A stretch of 64,000 nucleotides of DNA, taken from positions 30,727-94,726 of the forward strand of contig CAJIZI010000002.1 in NCBI GenBank assembly GCA_905181885.1, in the 5' to 3' direction. Below, in pieces: positions 1-9,152 of this stretch (position 1 is its first letter; each line of letters opens with the position of its first letter). This DNA comes from an uncultured Gammaproteobacteria bacterium (lineage in GTDB: Bacteria > Pseudomonadota > Gammaproteobacteria > Nitrosococcales > Methylophagaceae). Under the pieces are notes generated by a model that did no database searches, had not been told where the DNA came from, and worked only from the letters and a program-made list of their open reading frames with translations. Both the position numbers and the translations under genes were made by a program.

Positions 1-1350
1 TATTAAAACCTCATCAGTGAAAGCGATATTAACAACATTCTTATCAGCAGCAATACCTTTACCACCCTCACGAGTAAACAAGTTAGACGTCTTGATTTTA
101 AGATCTAATTCTTCAGATGCTAGTACTAAGCTATCTGGATTTTCATAACTCAATTCAGCTAATTTTTCCGCTTGGTCAAAAAACAATTGCTCTGCTTCTT
201 GGCGACGTACACTTTCTTCAATTTCTGCTCTTACAGCAGAAAAATCTTTTCCTTGCGAAGGAACAATTCCTGTTAACTTTATCAAATGATGACCAGACTC
301 CGTTTTGATTATGGTACTGACATCATTAACATTGCCCAGTGAAAAGGCTGCATTTTCAAAAGCAGGTTCCATTATGCCCCGTTGAAATAAACCTAAATCA
401 CCACCTTCTTGAGCAGAACCCGGATCTTGAGATAATTCTTGAGCCACGGAAGCAAAATCTTCACCTTGTGATAAACGATACTCAACAGCTGCTAAAATCT
501 TAATTGCTTCTTCAGAATCACCTTCAATTAAAATGTGACTTGCTTGTCTTTGCTCAGGGCTCATGAACTGCTCTTTGTTATCAGCATAAAACTGCTCCAG
601 AACAGTCTCATTAACATCAAGAGTTCTAGCTAGCCCATCGACAGATAACTCAATATAATCGATTGAGACTCGTTCTGGTGTTGTATATCGGTTCTTTTGC
701 TTTTCATAAAAGGCCTCTGCATCCTGATCGCTAATAATAATACTAGCTGCTAGTGGCGAAGCATCAATTACCCCGTAGGCGATTTCACGCTTTTGCTTTT
801 CAATTCTTAATAAATTATCAACATCATATTTTGTGATTGTAGCCGTGCTTTGAATACTATTACCTAATTCTTTGATCATTAGGTCAGTGCGTAACTGATT
901 TTCATAACTAGCAGGAGAAAAGCCAGCACGTGCCAACAACATCTTGTAGCGTTCTGTATCAAATTTCCCTTCGAGCTGAAAAGCCTGTGTCTGCTGAATG
1001 GCTCCGTTAATGCGGGCATCGGATACGTATTGGCCTAACGCCTGATTTGTACTGAACAGTAACTTTTGCTCAATCAAACCATTAAGGATAGTCTGTTTAG
1101 TACTTCTATTTTCGAATAAGCTTGGCTCAAAATCATCACCCATCATTTCTCGCATACGTTCGCGATATTGTTTAAGAGAGCGTTGGAACTCTGCCTGCTT
1201 GATAGGTTCACCGTTTACGCTAGCAACAATAATATCTGAAGGCCCTGTTATATATGAGTTGACACCCCACAAAGCGAATGGGATAGAAATCAATCCAACA
1301 ATAAACCAAGCGACCCAACCTTGAGCTCGTTCACGAATGAAATGCAACAT
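1..1350 (-). CDS. ppiD: Peptidyl-prolyl cis-trans isomerase PpiD (3' end outside window)
   Basis: Periplasmic folding chaperone anchored in the inner membrane, which meets proteins leaving the Sec translocon. I read 450 codons without a stop from an ATG at 1350; the frame runs off the window edge, so the C-terminus is missing. Residues 1-11 are basic (start MLHFIRERAQGW), residues about 12-32 form one membrane anchor, then comes a SurA-N-like helical region. A parvulin domain lies at about 265-370 (ASHILIEGDSEEAI, GGDLGLFQ, GHHLIKL). It lies downstream of hupB with two tRNAs between, the usual hupB-ppiD order. The family is about 620 residues, so roughly a quarter is lost. Confidence 0.93.
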   Translation of the reverse strand, partial: MLHFIRERAQGWVAWFIVGLISIPFALWGVNSYITGPSDIIVASVNGEPIKQAEFQRSLKQYRERMREMMGDDFEPSLFENRSTKQTILNGLIEQKLLFSTNQALGQYVSDARINGAIQQTQAFQLEGKFDTERYKMLLARAGFSPASYENQLRTDLMIKELGNSIQSTATITKYDVDNLLRIEKQKREIAYGVIDASPLAASIIISDQDAEAFYEKQKNRYTTPERVSIDYIELSVDGLARTLDVNETVLEQFYADNKEQFMSPEQRQASHILIEGDSEEAIKILAAVEYRLSQGEDFASVAQELSQDPGSAQEGGDLGLFQRGIMEPAFENAAFSLGNVNDVSTIIKTESGHHLIKLTGIVPSQGKDFSAVRAEIEESVRRQEAEQLFFDQAEKLAELSYENPDSLVLASEELDLKIKTSNLFTREGGKGIAADKNVVNIAFTDEVLI

Positions 1351-1434
1351 ATGACTAAACCTACGAAAATCCTACATTAGCTAATATTAAAGCAAAAAAA
1401 AAGGCGCATTATATGCGCCTCTCTAATCTTAATT

Positions 1435-1511
1435 TGGCGGAGCGGACGGGACTCGAACCCGCGACCTCCGGCGTGACAGGCCAGCATTCTAACCAGCTGA
1501 ACTACCGCTCC
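1435..1511 (-). tRNA. tRNA-Asp (GTC)
   Basis: A 77-nt cloverleaf read on the minus strand, starting GGAGCGG and ending CGCTCCGCCA. The acceptor stem pairs fully, the T-arm has GTTCGAGTC, and the anticodon loop CTGTCAC gives GTC. CCA is encoded. It follows tRNA-Val by 8 nt and is probably on the same transcript. Confidence 0.97.
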
Positions 1512-1519
1512 ATTTTTTC

Positions 1520-1595
1520 TGGTGGGTGTTGAGGGGATCGAACCCCCGACCCTCGCCTTGTAAGGGCGATGCTCTCCCAGCTGAGCTAAACACCC
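1520..1595 (-). tRNA. tRNA-Val (TAC)
   Basis: A 76-nt cloverleaf on the minus strand, GGGTGTT to AACACCCACCA, with anticodon loop CTTACAA giving TAC, canonical D- and T-arms and encoded CCA. It sits only 15 nt past the HU-like remnant that follows hupB. No promoter is visible in front of it, so it may be made by readthrough from hupB. Confidence 0.97.
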
Positions 1596-1610
1596 TGCAG
1601 AAAAAAAAAG

Positions 1611-1652
1611 CAAGTTTACAGCTTCTTTTAATGCTTTACCAGCTTTAAGCGT
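1611..1652 (-). repeat. In-frame duplicate of the HU C-terminus after the hupB stop
   Basis: After the hupB stop there is a second TAA, then 14 codons reading TLKAGKALKEAVNL, nearly the same as the true end of the protein ([14 protein letters not shown]). The 3' end of hupB is therefore repeated with a 51-bp period, exactly 17 codons (compare AATGCTTTAC at 1630 and at 1681). It is non-coding as it stands. It may be the trace of a lost tandem HU gene or of a local slippage duplication. Confidence 0.8.
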
Positions 1653-1655
1653 TTA

Positions 1656-1934
1656 TTATTTTGGGTTAACAGCATCTTTCAATGCTTTACCAGCTTTAAA
1701 GGCTGGTATCTTTGCTGCCGCAATTGCAATTTCTTCGCCTGTGCGAGGGTTACGACCAGTGCGTGCTGCACGGTCACGAACAGAAAATGTACCAAAGCCA
1801 ACCAAAGTAACTTGATTGCCTGAGCTTAAAGCATTAGTAACTGCAGAAGTCATTCCATCTACAGCTAAAGCTGCTTTAGCTTTTGAAATGTCGGCAGAGC
1901 TTGCTATTGCATCAATCAGTTCAGATTTATTCAC
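1656..1934 (-). CDS. hupB: DNA-binding protein HU (beta type)
   Basis: A 92-residue histone-like protein that bends and compacts DNA as a dimer. It begins [11 protein letters not shown] and carries the DNA-binding-arm signature with [10 protein letters not shown] at about residues 60-69 and the closing [11 protein letters not shown]; length equals the family norm (about 90). In relatives it lies between lon and ppiD; ppiD is present downstream here, with two tRNAs in between. A strong promoter sits about 75 nt upstream. The distinct IHF alpha gene is at 47971-48267. Its 3' end is followed by a duplicated HU tail. Confidence 0.96.
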   Translation of the reverse strand: MNKSELIDAIASSADISKAKAALAVDGMTSAVTNALSSGNQVTLVGFGTFSVRDRAARTGRNPRTGEEIAIAAAKIPAFKAGKALKDAVNPK

Positions 1935-2009
1935 GGTTTAATTCCTCTTTATTAGTATAATTATCCAAAATTTCATGCCCATCAGCAACTCATATTTGAA
2001 GGCAACCTG

Positions 2010-2039
2010 TATATAACTACAGCATAATGAAGGTGTCAA
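2010..2039 (-). promoter_or_regulatory. Probable sigma-70 promoter of hupB
   Basis: Read on the minus strand, a perfect -35 TTGACA (2034-2039) is followed 18 nt on by TATATA (2010-2015), or 17 nt on by TTATAT. Transcription would start near 2003 and leave a leader of about 70 nt before the hupB ATG. It is the only good promoter match between rsmA and hupB. Confidence 0.6.
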
Positions 2040-2143
2040 GAACCTTACGAAGTTTTCCTACAATCTTTTATTCCGAGCACTATTCAACTTTCCTCCAAGG
2101 CTCAATAAATTTATCGATATTATTCCATGCTTTATTGTGGCTA

Positions 2144-2945
2144 TCACATACACCCTTCACTTATCCATGCTTTAGTAATCTCCACATACTGCTCTACAGA
2201 AATTGTCTCTGGACGTTGCTTTAAATCAATGCCCATATCCTCTAAGGCATTAACAGATATCATATTTTTCAATGTGTTAGCTATCGTTTTTCGGCGTTGA
2301 GAAAAGGCCTTCGTGACGACAGTCCTTAGCGCGTCTACTGGCATGTCGCCACCACAATGCTGACTTAATGGTTTCAAATAAATAATTGCTGAATCTACTT
2401 TCGGCGTAGGTTCAAATGCCTCTGGAGGCACTGTAAAAAGTTGAACTGCTTCACATTGGTATTGCACCATTATACTAAGGCGACCATAAGTTTTAGAACC
2501 TGGTTGCGCACAAATTCGCTGCACAACTTCTAGCTGAAGCATGAAACACATATCCTGAATATATTCAGCTTGTGATAACAAATTAAATAATAATGGTGTT
2601 GTAATGTTGTAAGGCAAGTTTCCTATCACCCGTCAGCTTTTCATTACCCAAGGCTAACTTTCCGTAATCAAAGGCCAATGCATCTGCTTCATGTACAAAC
2701 AACTGAGGGTATGAACTAAGATTATTCTCTAGAAGTGGTACAAGATCTCTATCTAATTCTATAACGTCTAATCGGTGGCAAGACTTAACTAATGATTCTG
2801 TAATGGCACCACGACCGGGCCCAATCTCCACAAGGTGCTCATCTATTTGCGGATCGATCGCCGCCACAATGTCAGCAATAATCATCTTATCTTGTAAAAA
2901 ATTCTGCCCAAAACGTTTTCTAGCTCTAAGCCTATTTTTAACCAA
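2144..2945 (-). pseudogene. rsmA: 16S rRNA A1518/A1519 dimethyltransferase RsmA, frameshifted
   Basis: Dimethylates two adjacent adenosines in the 3' hairpin of 16S rRNA (KsgA). The reading frame is split: the first part starts at a TTG (2945) with KRFGQNFLQD and the SAM loop GPGRGAITE. It continues through ADALAFDY and then leaves frame just before the catalytic motif; the second part resumes at IGNLPYNIT. Removing one G from the GGG run (plus-strand CCC, 2629-2631) restores KLTVIGNLPYN and a 266-residue protein, close to the usual 270. The TTG start is supported by AAAAGG seven bases before it and by overlap with the pdxA stop. It is last in lptD-surA-pdxA-rsmA. Either a sequencing indel or a real loss of the gene; the sequence alone cannot decide. 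Confidence 0.88.
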
Positions 2946-3942
2946 TTTTCTGCCTTTTCATATTACCAATCATCATTTTAGCCATCTGCAGAGCCGACTC
3001 TAAACTCCCAATATTAGCTTCTCCCGTACCAGCCAAGTCTATGGCTGTGCCATGATCAACCGAAGTACGTATATATGGTAATCCCAATGTAATATTAACC
3101 GCACTAGCAAAGCCTAAATGCTTCAAAACAGGTAGGCCTTGATCGTGATACATTGCTAGTACCACATCAAACATTTCAACTTTATCTTTAACAAAAATTG
3201 TATCTGCTGGCCATGGGCCAGAAACTTCTAAACCCTGTTCTCGGAAAAAATCAATAACTGGTGTAATAACATCTATTTCTTCGCGACCTAGATGGCCATC
3301 TTCACCGGAGTGAGGGTTTAAGCCACAAACAGCGATCTTCGGTTCTAGAATGCCATACTGTGATTTCAAACAGTCATGAAGGATTCTAATAGTCTTTTTA
3401 AGTGAGGGTACCGTAATAGCGTCACTTACTTCTTTCAGAGGTAAATGCGTTGTCGCTAATGCAACTCGTAAAGATGATGAAACTAACATCATCACTACTT
3501 TTTCAACACCTGCCTGCTGAGCTAAATACTCTGTATGTCCTGTGAAAGAAATACCCGCTTCGTTGATAATTCCTTTGTGAACAGGTCCTGTTACCATTGC
3601 ATCAAACTCTCCAGACTGACAGCCTGAGAGAGCCATTTTTAGGGTGCGCAACACATATTTTGCATTGCGACTATCTAATACTCCAGCTTCAACAGGTTCA
3701 ATTAACTTTTCGGGTAAAAACCGTAAAACACCCGCTGGAGTCTCCTGTCGTTTTTCTTGTAAAATTGCCATTTCAAGATCAACTATCACTCCCAATTGTT
3801 TTGCACGTTGAGAAAGTAGTTCAGGATCTGCAATTGTGATTAATTCGTAGTCCTGATGAAGTCCAGCTAACTGAATTGCTATATCTGGTCCAATTCCCGC
3901 AGGCTCACCAGTCGTTAATATAATCCGCGGAGTTTCGATCAA
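2938..3942 (-). CDS. pdxA: 4-hydroxythreonine-4-phosphate dehydrogenase
   Basis: Oxidises 4-phosphohydroxy-L-threonine in the DXP-dependent vitamin B6 pathway. 334 residues, family length about 330. It opens with TTGEPAGIGPDIAIQLA; metal-ligand histidines are in TGHTEYLA (about 137), NPHSGEDGHLG (about 210) and YHDQGLPVLKH (about 265). The start is a TTG whose last bases overlap the surA stop (TTGA); alignment to the family leaves no later alternative. It overlaps rsmA by 8 nt, so the operon is translationally coupled. Confidence 0.96.
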   Translation of the reverse strand: MIETPRIILTTGEPAGIGPDIAIQLAGLHQDYELITIADPELLSQRAKQLGVIVDLEMAILQEKRQETPAGVLRFLPEKLIEPVEAGVLDSRNAKYVLRTLKMALSGCQSGEFDAMVTGPVHKGIINEAGISFTGHTEYLAQQAGVEKVVMMLVSSSLRVALATTHLPLKEVSDAITVPSLKKTIRILHDCLKSQYGILEPKIAVCGLNPHSGEDGHLGREEIDVITPVIDFFREQGLEVSGPWPADTIFVKDKVEMFDVVLAMYHDQGLPVLKHLGFASAVNITLGLPYIRTSVDHGTAIDLAGTGEANIGSLESALQMAKMMIGNMKRQKIG

Positions 3943-5204
3943 AGGTCACGGTACTCAACATAAGACGAATCACGCAGTTCGCGTAACCAAGTATCTACCT
4001 CTTCTGCCTTTCTTCGGCTATGAATCTGTTCGCGCGCTTTATTACGTTTATACTCATCTGCCATATTTTGTTCACGGCGGTCATGTAGTAAAATGAGGTG
4101 CCAACCAAAACGGCTTTTAAAGACTTCGCTCATTTCATTTTTTGCTAGAGCATTCATACGTTGTTCAAATTCAGGCACCATGGTACCTGGTGAAGCCCAT
4201 CCTAAACTGCCTCCTCGAAGTGCGGAGACCATATCATCTGAATGTGCCCGAGCTAATTCTGAAAATTTTTGACCGTTTTCTATTCTAAGTCTCAAATTTT
4301 CTAGACGATTTTTTGCGTCTTCATCAGATACCAGCTCATTTGTATTAATTAATATGTGACTAGCTGACGTTTGTTTAACCATATGTGTTTCCTGACTATT
4401 CTTGTCAGCTAATTTAACAAGGTGGAAACCACTAGCGCTTCGAATAACTTCAGTCACTTCAGACACCGCTAATTTTGGTACATGGTTAGCAAACAAACTT
4501 GGTAACTCGCCTTGTGTCCGCCAGCCTAATTCACCACCCTCAAGTGCATTTTGACCATCTGAATAGCCCGAAGCAATTTCAGAAAAGTCTCCTCCTTCAG
4601 ATATGAGTAACTTTACTTTTTTTAATTTCTTCTGAGCAGCCTGAACCTGTTTTGGCGATGCGGCCTCGGGAACACTAATTAGAATATGCAATAAATAATA
4701 AGCATCTTCCATACTGCCTTGAGCTTCTTGCGTTGCTAAAAAATTATCTATTTCACGTTCCGAGACAATAATTTTATCTCCCACCTGCACTTTGTGCAGG
4801 CGACTGATAATCATATCTCCCCGTATCGTTTCTCTGAATGTATTAAAGTCATACCCATCAGCTTCAATAGCATCTCGGAACTGGCTTATTGACATGTTAT
4901 TATTTTGGGCAATACCTTTAATTGAGTTATTTAGGTCATCATCATCCAACTTAATACCAATACGATCAGCCGTTACCATTTGTACTTTTTTAATTATCAA
5001 ACGTTCTAAAACTTGTGATACAAGTATATCTTGCGGGGGTAATGCAACCTGTCTTTTATTTAATTGCAAGCTAATTGTCTGAATCATATCTCGCAGCTCG
5101 CTTTCAAATAAGACCTCATTCTCAACTACAGCAATAATACGATCCATCGGTTTTGCCCAAGCTGAACTCACTATCAATAGGGATAAACATAAAATTTTAA
5201 TCAT
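3939..5204 (-). CDS. surA: Periplasmic chaperone / peptidyl-prolyl isomerase SurA
   Basis: Escorts unfolded outer-membrane proteins across the periplasm to the BAM complex; LptD, encoded just upstream, is a classic client. 421 residues. A signal peptide is seen at residues 1-17 (IKILCLSLLIVSSAWA), then the SurA-N chaperone domain (about 20-165) and two parvulin domains (about 170-265 and 278-375). These are marked by HILISVPEA, GGELGWRTQGELPSLF, HILINTNE and GGSLGWASPGTMVPEF. It is separated from lptD by 112 nt and overlaps pdxA by 4 nt. Confidence 0.96.
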   Translation of the reverse strand: MIKILCLSLLIVSSAWAKPMDRIIAVVENEVLFESELRDMIQTISLQLNKRQVALPPQDILVSQVLERLIIKKVQMVTADRIGIKLDDDDLNNSIKGIAQNNNMSISQFRDAIEADGYDFNTFRETIRGDMIISRLHKVQVGDKIIVSEREIDNFLATQEAQGSMEDAYYLLHILISVPEAASPKQVQAAQKKLKKVKLLISEGGDFSEIASGYSDGQNALEGGELGWRTQGELPSLFANHVPKLAVSEVTEVIRSASGFHLVKLADKNSQETHMVKQTSASHILINTNELVSDEDAKNRLENLRLRIENGQKFSELARAHSDDMVSALRGGSLGWASPGTMVPEFEQRMNALAKNEMSEVFKSRFGWHLILLHDRREQNMADEYKRNKAREQIHSRRKAEEVDTWLRELRDSSYVEYRDL

Positions 5205-5316
5205 TGAAAAACCTAAGAAAAAATATAAAACAGCCCAATCAGAGATACCGGCCGTTACTAAAAACTTCGATCACACCCTATATAATAAGACATGTTCCTC
5301 ATGTAACATATTCTAG

Positions 5317-7551
5317 CTAGTCTTGATCGTACCCTAAAATACTGCGTCCTAGAAGCGCATCTGTTTTTTTACCGAAATTACCTAATCCTTTCAATTCAAC
5401 CTGAAACAAGAGCGCCAAATTTCGATCTTGATCTGATGCATCATTTACATAGTCTCGAATTACTAGTCGAGTTGCCCAGCAGCAACTTTGATACTCAACA
5501 CCAGCTAGGCCCTCTAGTAAAGAGCCATCTCGAATAGAACGATAATATCGTCCTACAACACTCCATTGATTAGAGATTGGAAGTCGACCTGAAATATCCA
5601 CTTGCTCTAAGCCATTCAATACTGAGGTGCCATCCCGACGATATCGATGGGAAATATTCAATAGCTGCTCGTTATTACCCCTATATCTCAATTGTAATGA
5701 CGATAAGTTTGATATGTTTCCATGAGGATTCCATTGGAGTTCACCGCGGGCTGTCCAATCTCTAGCAATTGCTGCTGATACTTCGGCTACCATATCAGAA
5801 TCTGAACGCGTTCCTTTCTTTCCAGATGGCATTACCACATCTCGATCCTGAAAGTGTTGAATTTTACCTAAACTTGCTCGAAAATGAACTCGACCAGTTT
5901 CAGAGTTAATAATCTTGCTTGTTAATGCCATTGATAATCGATTAGCATCGCCAACACGATCGTTACCTGAAAAGTGATTATAGGCAAATAGTGAACCGAA
6001 ATGAAAAGTTCTCATGCTACTGTCAAAAATAGGAATATCACTTTGATCACGATCTGGTACATACAAATAAAAGGCCCGAGGCTCAAGGGTGTGTATATAA
6101 TTGGTGCTAGATATCGTCATATCTCGCTCAAAAAACAGACCTGTGTCAACACTAAAAATTGGTAAAGTACGGCTAGGAGAATCGTCACTCAGCCCTGTAG
6201 TATTCGCATTCAAATCATATCGTGTATGTTTTAAACTCATGCGTGGCGTCATAAATGCAGCTGCTGATTGTAGCGGCAGACTCATTGATGGCTCTATATG
6301 GATCCGACGACCAGCAACCAAATCTGCATGGTCAAACTCTGTGAACTCGGCACGTAAGCCATAGCTTAAGCCCAAAAGCTGATCAGGTAACGATCCTTGT
6401 AACGACAGTTGAGGTAGACGTTGATAAGGTTTGAGCGCTTTTGTAATAGTTTGATAGCCCTGTAAATTGCCCTTGAAAGTCCAATTATCACTATTATAAT
6501 TAACTTTTAAGCCGCGTTTAAGGTGTGTCGTACTAGCCAAACTCAAATTAGAGCCAAAATCTTCCAAGTAGGCACTATCTGACACGTAGTTGTAATCAAT
6601 ATCACTTGACCAACCAGATTTAAAACGGCTGCTATGATTCAATGAAAAATGTTTCCGATCCATGCCATAAAATGGGTTTATGTCATCACCGTCTTTTTTC
6701 AATTCATCACTTTCAAGAAAACCTAAATTAACCTCGCCGCTTCCTTGCTGATATTTGTATCTATATTGACCATTTATTTGCAAGCCTCGTTCAGACATAT
6801 AGCGAGGGGTAACTGTCGCATCGCTTCCAGGGGCAATGTTCCAGTAAAAAGGAGTTTGAATGTCCAGCCCTGTTTCACTACTACTCCCTATAGATGGGAC
6901 TAATAGCCCTGATTTACGTTCATCATTAAGAGGGAAAGTAATGTATGGGGTATAAAATACCGGTACATCCTTAATACGGACAACGACATCCATTGCAGTA
7001 CCAACCGCTTCCTGATGATCTAAGTGCACCTCAGTCGCTTTTAAGCTCCAAAAATTATCACTCTTCAAACATGTTGTATAACTCGCATTGTGAAGGTCCG
7101 TTTCGCTCGCACCATTCTTAGATACATAACCTGCTTCTCCGCGAGCATGTGATCGCCGCAAAAGATACTCAGCGTCAATTAACACCCCTCTATCTGAATT
7201 CAGCGACCATTCAGCTTGCTCTGCATCTAAAATAATATCGCTATCACGTAACCTCAATTTATTTTGAGCCGTTATTATGCCCGAGGATTGGTTGTAACTA
7301 GCACGATTAGTAGTTAATTCTTGACCACCACGTTTAACCACAACATTGCCTTTAAAAATAGAGGTCCCTTTACCGACTAATTGAGCATTGTCAGCCTCGA
7401 TATCAACCAACTCTCCATCCATTTCCTGAGTAGAGTTTAAAAAACCAGTGTTTTTTGTTAAATCACAATAAGGCAAAGTAGCTTGTTTCGCCGTCACTGA
7501 GGTATTAAAGCACGACAATGCAACCATAAATAAAACAATCAGTTTCCGCAT
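5317..7551 (-). CDS. lptD: LPS-assembly outer-membrane protein LptD
   Basis: The outer-membrane barrel that, with LptE, inserts lipopolysaccharide into the outer leaflet. I place the start at the ATG giving MRKLIVLFMVALSCFNT, a signal peptide; an in-frame TTG four codons earlier is possible. After cleavage comes the OstA/LptA-like jellyroll (DIEADNAQLVGKG, FKGNVVVKRGG), then a long barrel of alternating strands. The four disulfide cysteines of the family appear to be kept: one in YCDLTKN, one in YTTCLKSDN and the adjacent pair in EYQSCCWATR. About 744 residues, slightly under the E. coli length. A perfect inverted repeat lies just upstream. Confidence 0.95.
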   Translation of the reverse strand: MRKLIVLFMVALSCFNTSVTAKQATLPYCDLTKNTGFLNSTQEMDGELVDIEADNAQLVGKGTSIFKGNVVVKRGGQELTTNRASYNQSSGIITAQNKLRLRDSDIILDAEQAEWSLNSDRGVLIDAEYLLRRSHARGEAGYVSKNGASETDLHNASYTTCLKSDNFWSLKATEVHLDHQEAVGTAMDVVVRIKDVPVFYTPYITFPLNDERKSGLLVPSIGSSSETGLDIQTPFYWNIAPGSDATVTPRYMSERGLQINGQYRYKYQQGSGEVNLGFLESDELKKDGDDINPFYGMDRKHFSLNHSSRFKSGWSSDIDYNYVSDSAYLEDFGSNLSLASTTHLKRGLKVNYNSDNWTFKGNLQGYQTITKALKPYQRLPQLSLQGSLPDQLLGLSYGLRAEFTEFDHADLVAGRRIHIEPSMSLPLQSAAAFMTPRMSLKHTRYDLNANTTGLSDDSPSRTLPIFSVDTGLFFERDMTISSTNYIHTLEPRAFYLYVPDRDQSDIPIFDSSMRTFHFGSLFAYNHFSGNDRVGDANRLSMALTSKIINSETGRVHFRASLGKIQHFQDRDVVMPSGKKGTRSDSDMVAEVSAAIARDWTARGELQWNPHGNISNLSSLQLRYRGNNEQLLNISHRYRRDGTSVLNGLEQVDISGRLPISNQWSVVGRYYRSIRDGSLLEGLAGVEYQSCCWATRLVIRDYVNDASDQDRNLALLFQVELKGLGNFGKKTDALLGRSILGYDQD

Positions 7552-7579
7552 TATTTGTCCCAAAGCAATAACTAAATAA

Positions 7580-7600
7580 TTATTCGACGGAGTCGAATAA
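7580..7600. promoter_or_regulatory. Perfect inverted repeat upstream of lptD
   Basis: TTATTCGAC, a 3-nt spacer GGA, then GTCGAATAA: nine paired bases with no mismatch, about 28 nt before the lptD start. It could fold as a hairpin in the lptD leader or be a dyad operator. It has no following T-run, so it is not a terminator. Confidence 0.5.
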
Positions 7601-7791
7601 AGAGTATTCTAAGATTCTTCTCATACAAATGAGTTTTCATCAAATTGTCACTACTATAGCGGATCCAGAACACAATACGAAATACCTAATCTTAAGTCCT
7701 CTGACTATACTTTTCAAAAGTGACTTTAACGACTATATTCTATACATATGCACTAGTCCTTGTTGCTGCCTCTATGTTTTGAAAGTATTTG

Positions 7792-7820
7792 TTGACAGCG
7801 AAATTTGAAATCCATATAGT
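7792..7820 (+). promoter_or_regulatory. Promoter of the tRNA-Ala/tRNA-Glu pair
   Basis: A perfect -35 TTGACA (7792-7797), a 17-bp spacer and TATAGT (7815-7820), 14 bp before the tRNA-Ala gene. The GC-containing stretch after the -10 is like the discriminator of stringently controlled stable-RNA promoters. Confidence 0.75.
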
Positions 7821-7834
7821 ATGCGCTTGCTTTC

Positions 7835-7910
<76 letters not shown>

Positions 7911-7930
7911 GTAACAAAGCACCGTTTTAG

Positions 7931-8006
7931 GTCCCCATCGTCTAGAGGCCTAGGACACCGCCCTTTCACGGCGGTAACGGGGGTTCGAACCCCCCTGGGG
8001 ACGCCA
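7931..8006 (+). tRNA. tRNA-Glu (TTC)
   Basis: A 76-nt cloverleaf, GTCCCCATCGTCTAGAGG to GGGGACGCCA, with anticodon loop CTTTCAC giving TTC and encoded CCA. It is followed at once by a strong terminator. Confidence 0.97.
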
Positions 8007-8012
8007 TATAAG

Positions 8013-8045
8013 AAAGGGCCAGCGTGTTAACGCTGGCCCTTTTCT
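8013..8045 (+). terminator. Rho-independent terminator after tRNA-Glu
   Basis: A 12-bp perfect stem, AAGGGCCAGCGT then GTTA then its complement, followed by TTTTCTATTTT. It ends the tRNA transcript and, being A-rich on the other side, may also end lptFG, whose last gene stops at 8088 on the opposite strand. Confidence 0.85.
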
Positions 8046-8087
8046 ATTTTAATACCACTAACAAGCCCACTCCTCAAGATAGCCTCG

Positions 8088-9152
8088 CTAATAAATCCGT
8101 CTCATTCCATAATAACCCAAACCTGCAAACAAAAAAGTCGGTAAAGCCGCAGAAAACCAAGGTGCAAGACCAAAGACAATACCAATGTTTTGGAAGCTTT
8201 GATTAAACAAGTGAAAACCAATTCCCACTAGAGCCCCAACCAATATCCGGCCACCGATCGGTGCGGACCTTAATGGTCCAAAAACAAAAGGCACGGCTAA
8301 AAAAACCATAACAGCTGAACTCAAAGGCATCATCACTTTCATCCAAAATGCCATTTGATAATGATTCACAGATTGATGGTTTTTGTCCAAATATTCAATA
8401 TATTCAAGTAAGGACCAAACGGGTAAAAACTCAGGCGGAACTATAACAATATCAAGCATATCTGGGTTTAAAGAAAATTCCCACTGTGTCTGTTTAGCAG
8501 TACTCACCTTAGCCCCGTCCTTATCTAGTGAGCTCTGTACAACCTCTGATAATATCCAACCCTCGTCCTCATAACTTGCCTCTTCAGCTTTCGTCACAGT
8601 CAGTAGGCGGTTGTCGCCATCAAACTTATAAATTAAAATATCCTGAAAACGACCATCAGGTAAGATTCGCGCAATATGATTAAAATGTCTTCCATCCCTA
8701 GTCCAAAATCCATTTTCAGTTCGCGTGCTTACTGTTCCCGTTTGCGCCATTGACTGGATTTCACGTGCTTTTTGCTCTGCTGTGGGCCTTATTACTTCTC
8801 CCACAAACAAAGCAATACACATCAGAGCTAAAGCTACCAACATGACAGCCTTGCTTATTTTCTCAATAGAAATACCTGCAGCACGCATTACAACAAGTTC
8901 GGTTTGACTTGCCAAACTACCCAAACCTAATACGCTTCCCAACAATGCCGCCACAGGCAATAATTCATAGAACCGTTTTGGCGTAGATAATGCTAAAAAG
9001 GATAATACGTCTCCAAGCTGATATTTACCTTTACCAATATCTTCCAGTTCAGAAATAAAATCTATGAAGGTATACAAGCCAAGTAATACCAGCAAAACTA
9101 AGCCAGTGCTCGCCAAAATAGTCTTAGCAATGTAGCGTTGTAATATTGTCAC
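8088..9152 (-). CDS. lptG: LPS export ABC transporter permease LptG
   Basis: Inner-membrane permease that, with LptF and the LptB ATPase, extracts LPS and passes it to LptC. 354 residues with three N-terminal membrane helices (the first in LASTGLVLLVLLGLYTFIDF), a periplasmic jellyroll domain (about 130-265) and three C-terminal helices. The start is a GTG overlapping the lptF stop by 4 nt (GTGA), which implies coupled translation with its partner subunit. It carries the family features ALLGSVLGLGSLA and SELVVMRAAG-like coupling-helix text (here TELVVMRAAGIS). Confidence 0.95.
   Translation of the reverse strand: MTILQRYIAKTILASTGLVLLVLLGLYTFIDFISELEDIGKGKYQLGDVLSFLALSTPKRFYELLPVAALLGSVLGLGSLASQTELVVMRAAGISIEKISKAVMLVALALMCIALFVGEVIRPTAEQKAREIQSMAQTGTVSTRTENGFWTRDGRHFNHIARILPDGRFQDILIYKFDGDNRLLTVTKAEEASYEDEGWILSEVVQSSLDKDGAKVSTAKQTQWEFSLNPDMLDIVIVPPEFLPVWSLLEYIEYLDKNHQSVNHYQMAFWMKVMMPLSSAVMVFLAVPFVFGPLRSAPIGGRILVGALVGIGFHLFNQSFQNIGIVFGLAPWFSAALPTFLFAGLGYYGMRRIY

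Noticed and set aside
1377..1613. Minus-strand open frame of 78 codons across the two tRNA genes
   Set aside because: It is formed wholly by tRNA sequence; the tRNAs are certain.
5205..5316. ACATG/CATGT dyad between lptD and surA
   Set aside because: Short, AT-rich palindrome; no promoter geometry that would give it meaning.
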